Source of the DNA: Erysipelotrichaceae bacterium
Lineage (GTDB): Bacteria; Bacillota_I; Bacilli_A; Erysipelotrichales; Erysipelotrichaceae
Assembly: GCA_021209625.1 (NCBI GenBank)
Contig: JAJOHZ010000048.1
Span: 1-42,571, forward strand
Direction of reading: 5' to 3'
Length of the DNA: 42,571 nucleotides
The notes below the pieces were generated by a model. That model was not told the origin of the DNA and did no database searches. It was given only the letters and a program-made list of their open reading frames with translations. The number at the start of each line of letters is the position of its first letter. Positions within the stretch are counted from its first letter, which is position 1. Positions 41,966 to 42,571 of the stretch are shown here, one piece after another. Made by a program: the position numbers and the translations under genes.

Positions 41966-42571
41966 TTAGGATTGAGATAAGATCATGCGTTCCCACACTT
42001 CTTGTTGGGATGAGGCAAGTAGGCATTCCCCTTCTTCTACGATGTAGATTTTATCATAAAGGTGTAGGGTCTCTTTAAAGATGATGTGACTGACATTGAT
42101 GATGGTTTTAGGTAACGACAACAAGTCTTTTTCAATGCTTTGCGCAATCTCAAGTTCAAGTGAAGCAAAGATTTCATCACAAAGAATGACACTGGTTTCA
42201 AGGCATAAAGCTCGTGCTAACATCAACCGGGCTCGCTGTCCTCCTGAGACGTTTGATCCATTGTTCACTAAGACATCATTGAGATTCAAATGCGCTAATC
42301 CAACTTGAGCTAAGGCATGTCTACAATGTTCATCACTAAGGTCTTGGTATAAGGTAAGGTTTTCTTTAACCGTACCTGAGAAGATAAAGCCAATTTGATC
42401 GACGGTCGTAAATAAGGAATAATAATCAATCGGGATTAAATCAAAGATGTCATGATCATTGAGGGTTACACTGCCCTGTTTGGGTTGAATGTTTTGTCGA
42501 ATGGTTTTTAAGATGGTGGACTTACCTGCACCACTGCGTCCAACTATCAAGATTTTTTCATCTTTTTTATG
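41966..42571 (-). CDS. ABC exporter ATPase domain (partial)
   Basis: The frame is open to the right edge (HKKDEKILIVGRSGAGKST), so the gene starts outside and the ORF-track start is only an internal TTG. About 201 aa are visible: Walker A VGRSGAGKSTILKTI, Q-loop-like FTTVDQIGFIFSGTVKENLTL, signature NVSGGQRARLMLARAL, Walker B VILCDEIFASLE and an H-loop VSH. The FSGTVKENLTLY pattern belongs to exporters with fused membrane and ATPase domains, so an N-terminal membrane domain is expected outside the window. The Walker B motif is followed by IFASLE rather than the common PTSALD, a variation seen in some peptide exporters. Confidence 0.82.
   Translation of the reverse strand, partial: HKKDEKILIVGRSGAGKSTILKTIRQNIQPKQGSVTLNDHDIFDLIPIDYYSLFTTVDQIGFIFSGTVKENLTLYQDLSDEHCRHALAQVGLAHLNLNDVLVNNGSNVSGGQRARLMLARALCLETSVILCDEIFASLELEIAQSIEKDLLSLPKTIINVSHIIFKETLHLYDKIYIVEEGECLLASSQQEVWERMILSQS

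Noticed and set aside
1-42571. Mobile elements, CRISPR arrays, tRNA or rRNA genes
   Set aside because: No transposase, integrase, terminal repeats, regular spacer-repeat pattern or RNA-gene signature was found by reading. A tool scan would be needed to exclude weak cases.

Overview
The window reads as chromosome of a low-GC, Gram-positive-type bacterium (Bacillota, possibly Bacilli or Erysipelotrichia). This rests on Shine-Dalgarno sites of the AGGAGG type, lipoprotein signal peptides, many A/T-rich intrinsic terminators, an lmo0937-type mini membrane protein, an Lsa/VmlR-type ABC-F protein and a near-consensus CcpA cre box. TGA is used as stop. I cannot assign a genus. No rRNA, tRNA, CRISPR, phage or insertion sequence was seen.

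Layout. 1-3.0 kb: a frameshifted GAF/HD-GYP protein running in from the left edge, a three-gene operon of small membrane proteins (DUF1475, DUF3159 and an unlisted 51-aa protein) and an unlisted 49-aa lmo0937-type protein. 3.2-7.9 kb: an MFS exporter and a large ArsR-type regulator behind an array of ATTAGAT half-sites, a PQQ-dehydrogenase-like lipoprotein and a frameshifted aldo/keto reductase. 7.8-18 kb: an ABC-F protein behind a leader peptide and attenuator, a HerA-like ATPase, an amino-acid permease, an MBL hydrolase, a frameshifted membrane GDPD, a phosphate butyryltransferase and an AcuI-type reductase. 18-25.5 kb: a HipBA-like module with frameshifted hipA, then a stand-alone cobalamin-binding protein translationally coupled to a LolCDE/MacB-like ABC transporter, then a FAD oxidoreductase / NTF2-like / SDR cassette. 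25.5-31.2 kb: ADP-ribosylglycohydrolase, esterase plus GH3 glycosidase, purine nucleoside phosphorylase and DUF3147.

31.3-39 kb is a coherent C4 metabolism locus: thiolase, acetoacetyl-CoA reductase, a Pct-type CoA-transferase, a GntP permease, 3-hydroxybutyryl-CoA dehydrogenase and, from its own promoter, 3-hydroxybutyrate dehydrogenase. A divergent LysR gene sits at its head. Together these could import 3-hydroxybutyrate, oxidise it to acetoacetate, activate that with CoA and cleave it to acetyl-CoA, or run toward 3-hydroxybutyryl-CoA. 39-42 kb is an ABC importer of the TrpXYZ type (PF04392 binding protein) behind a tyrosine-rich leader peptide and attenuator, then part of another ABC transporter.

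The most notable signals are two RNA attenuators read directly from the sequence (Tyr-codon leader at 39.1 kb; MIKATF leader upstream of the ABC-F gene at 9.4-9.5 kb), and the cobalamin-sensor/ABC-exporter operon next to a FAD/NTF2/SDR cassette of a type I associate with light-responsive loci. At least five genes carry single-base frameshifts, mostly in short homopolymers, so sequencing or assembly error must be excluded before they are called pseudogenes.
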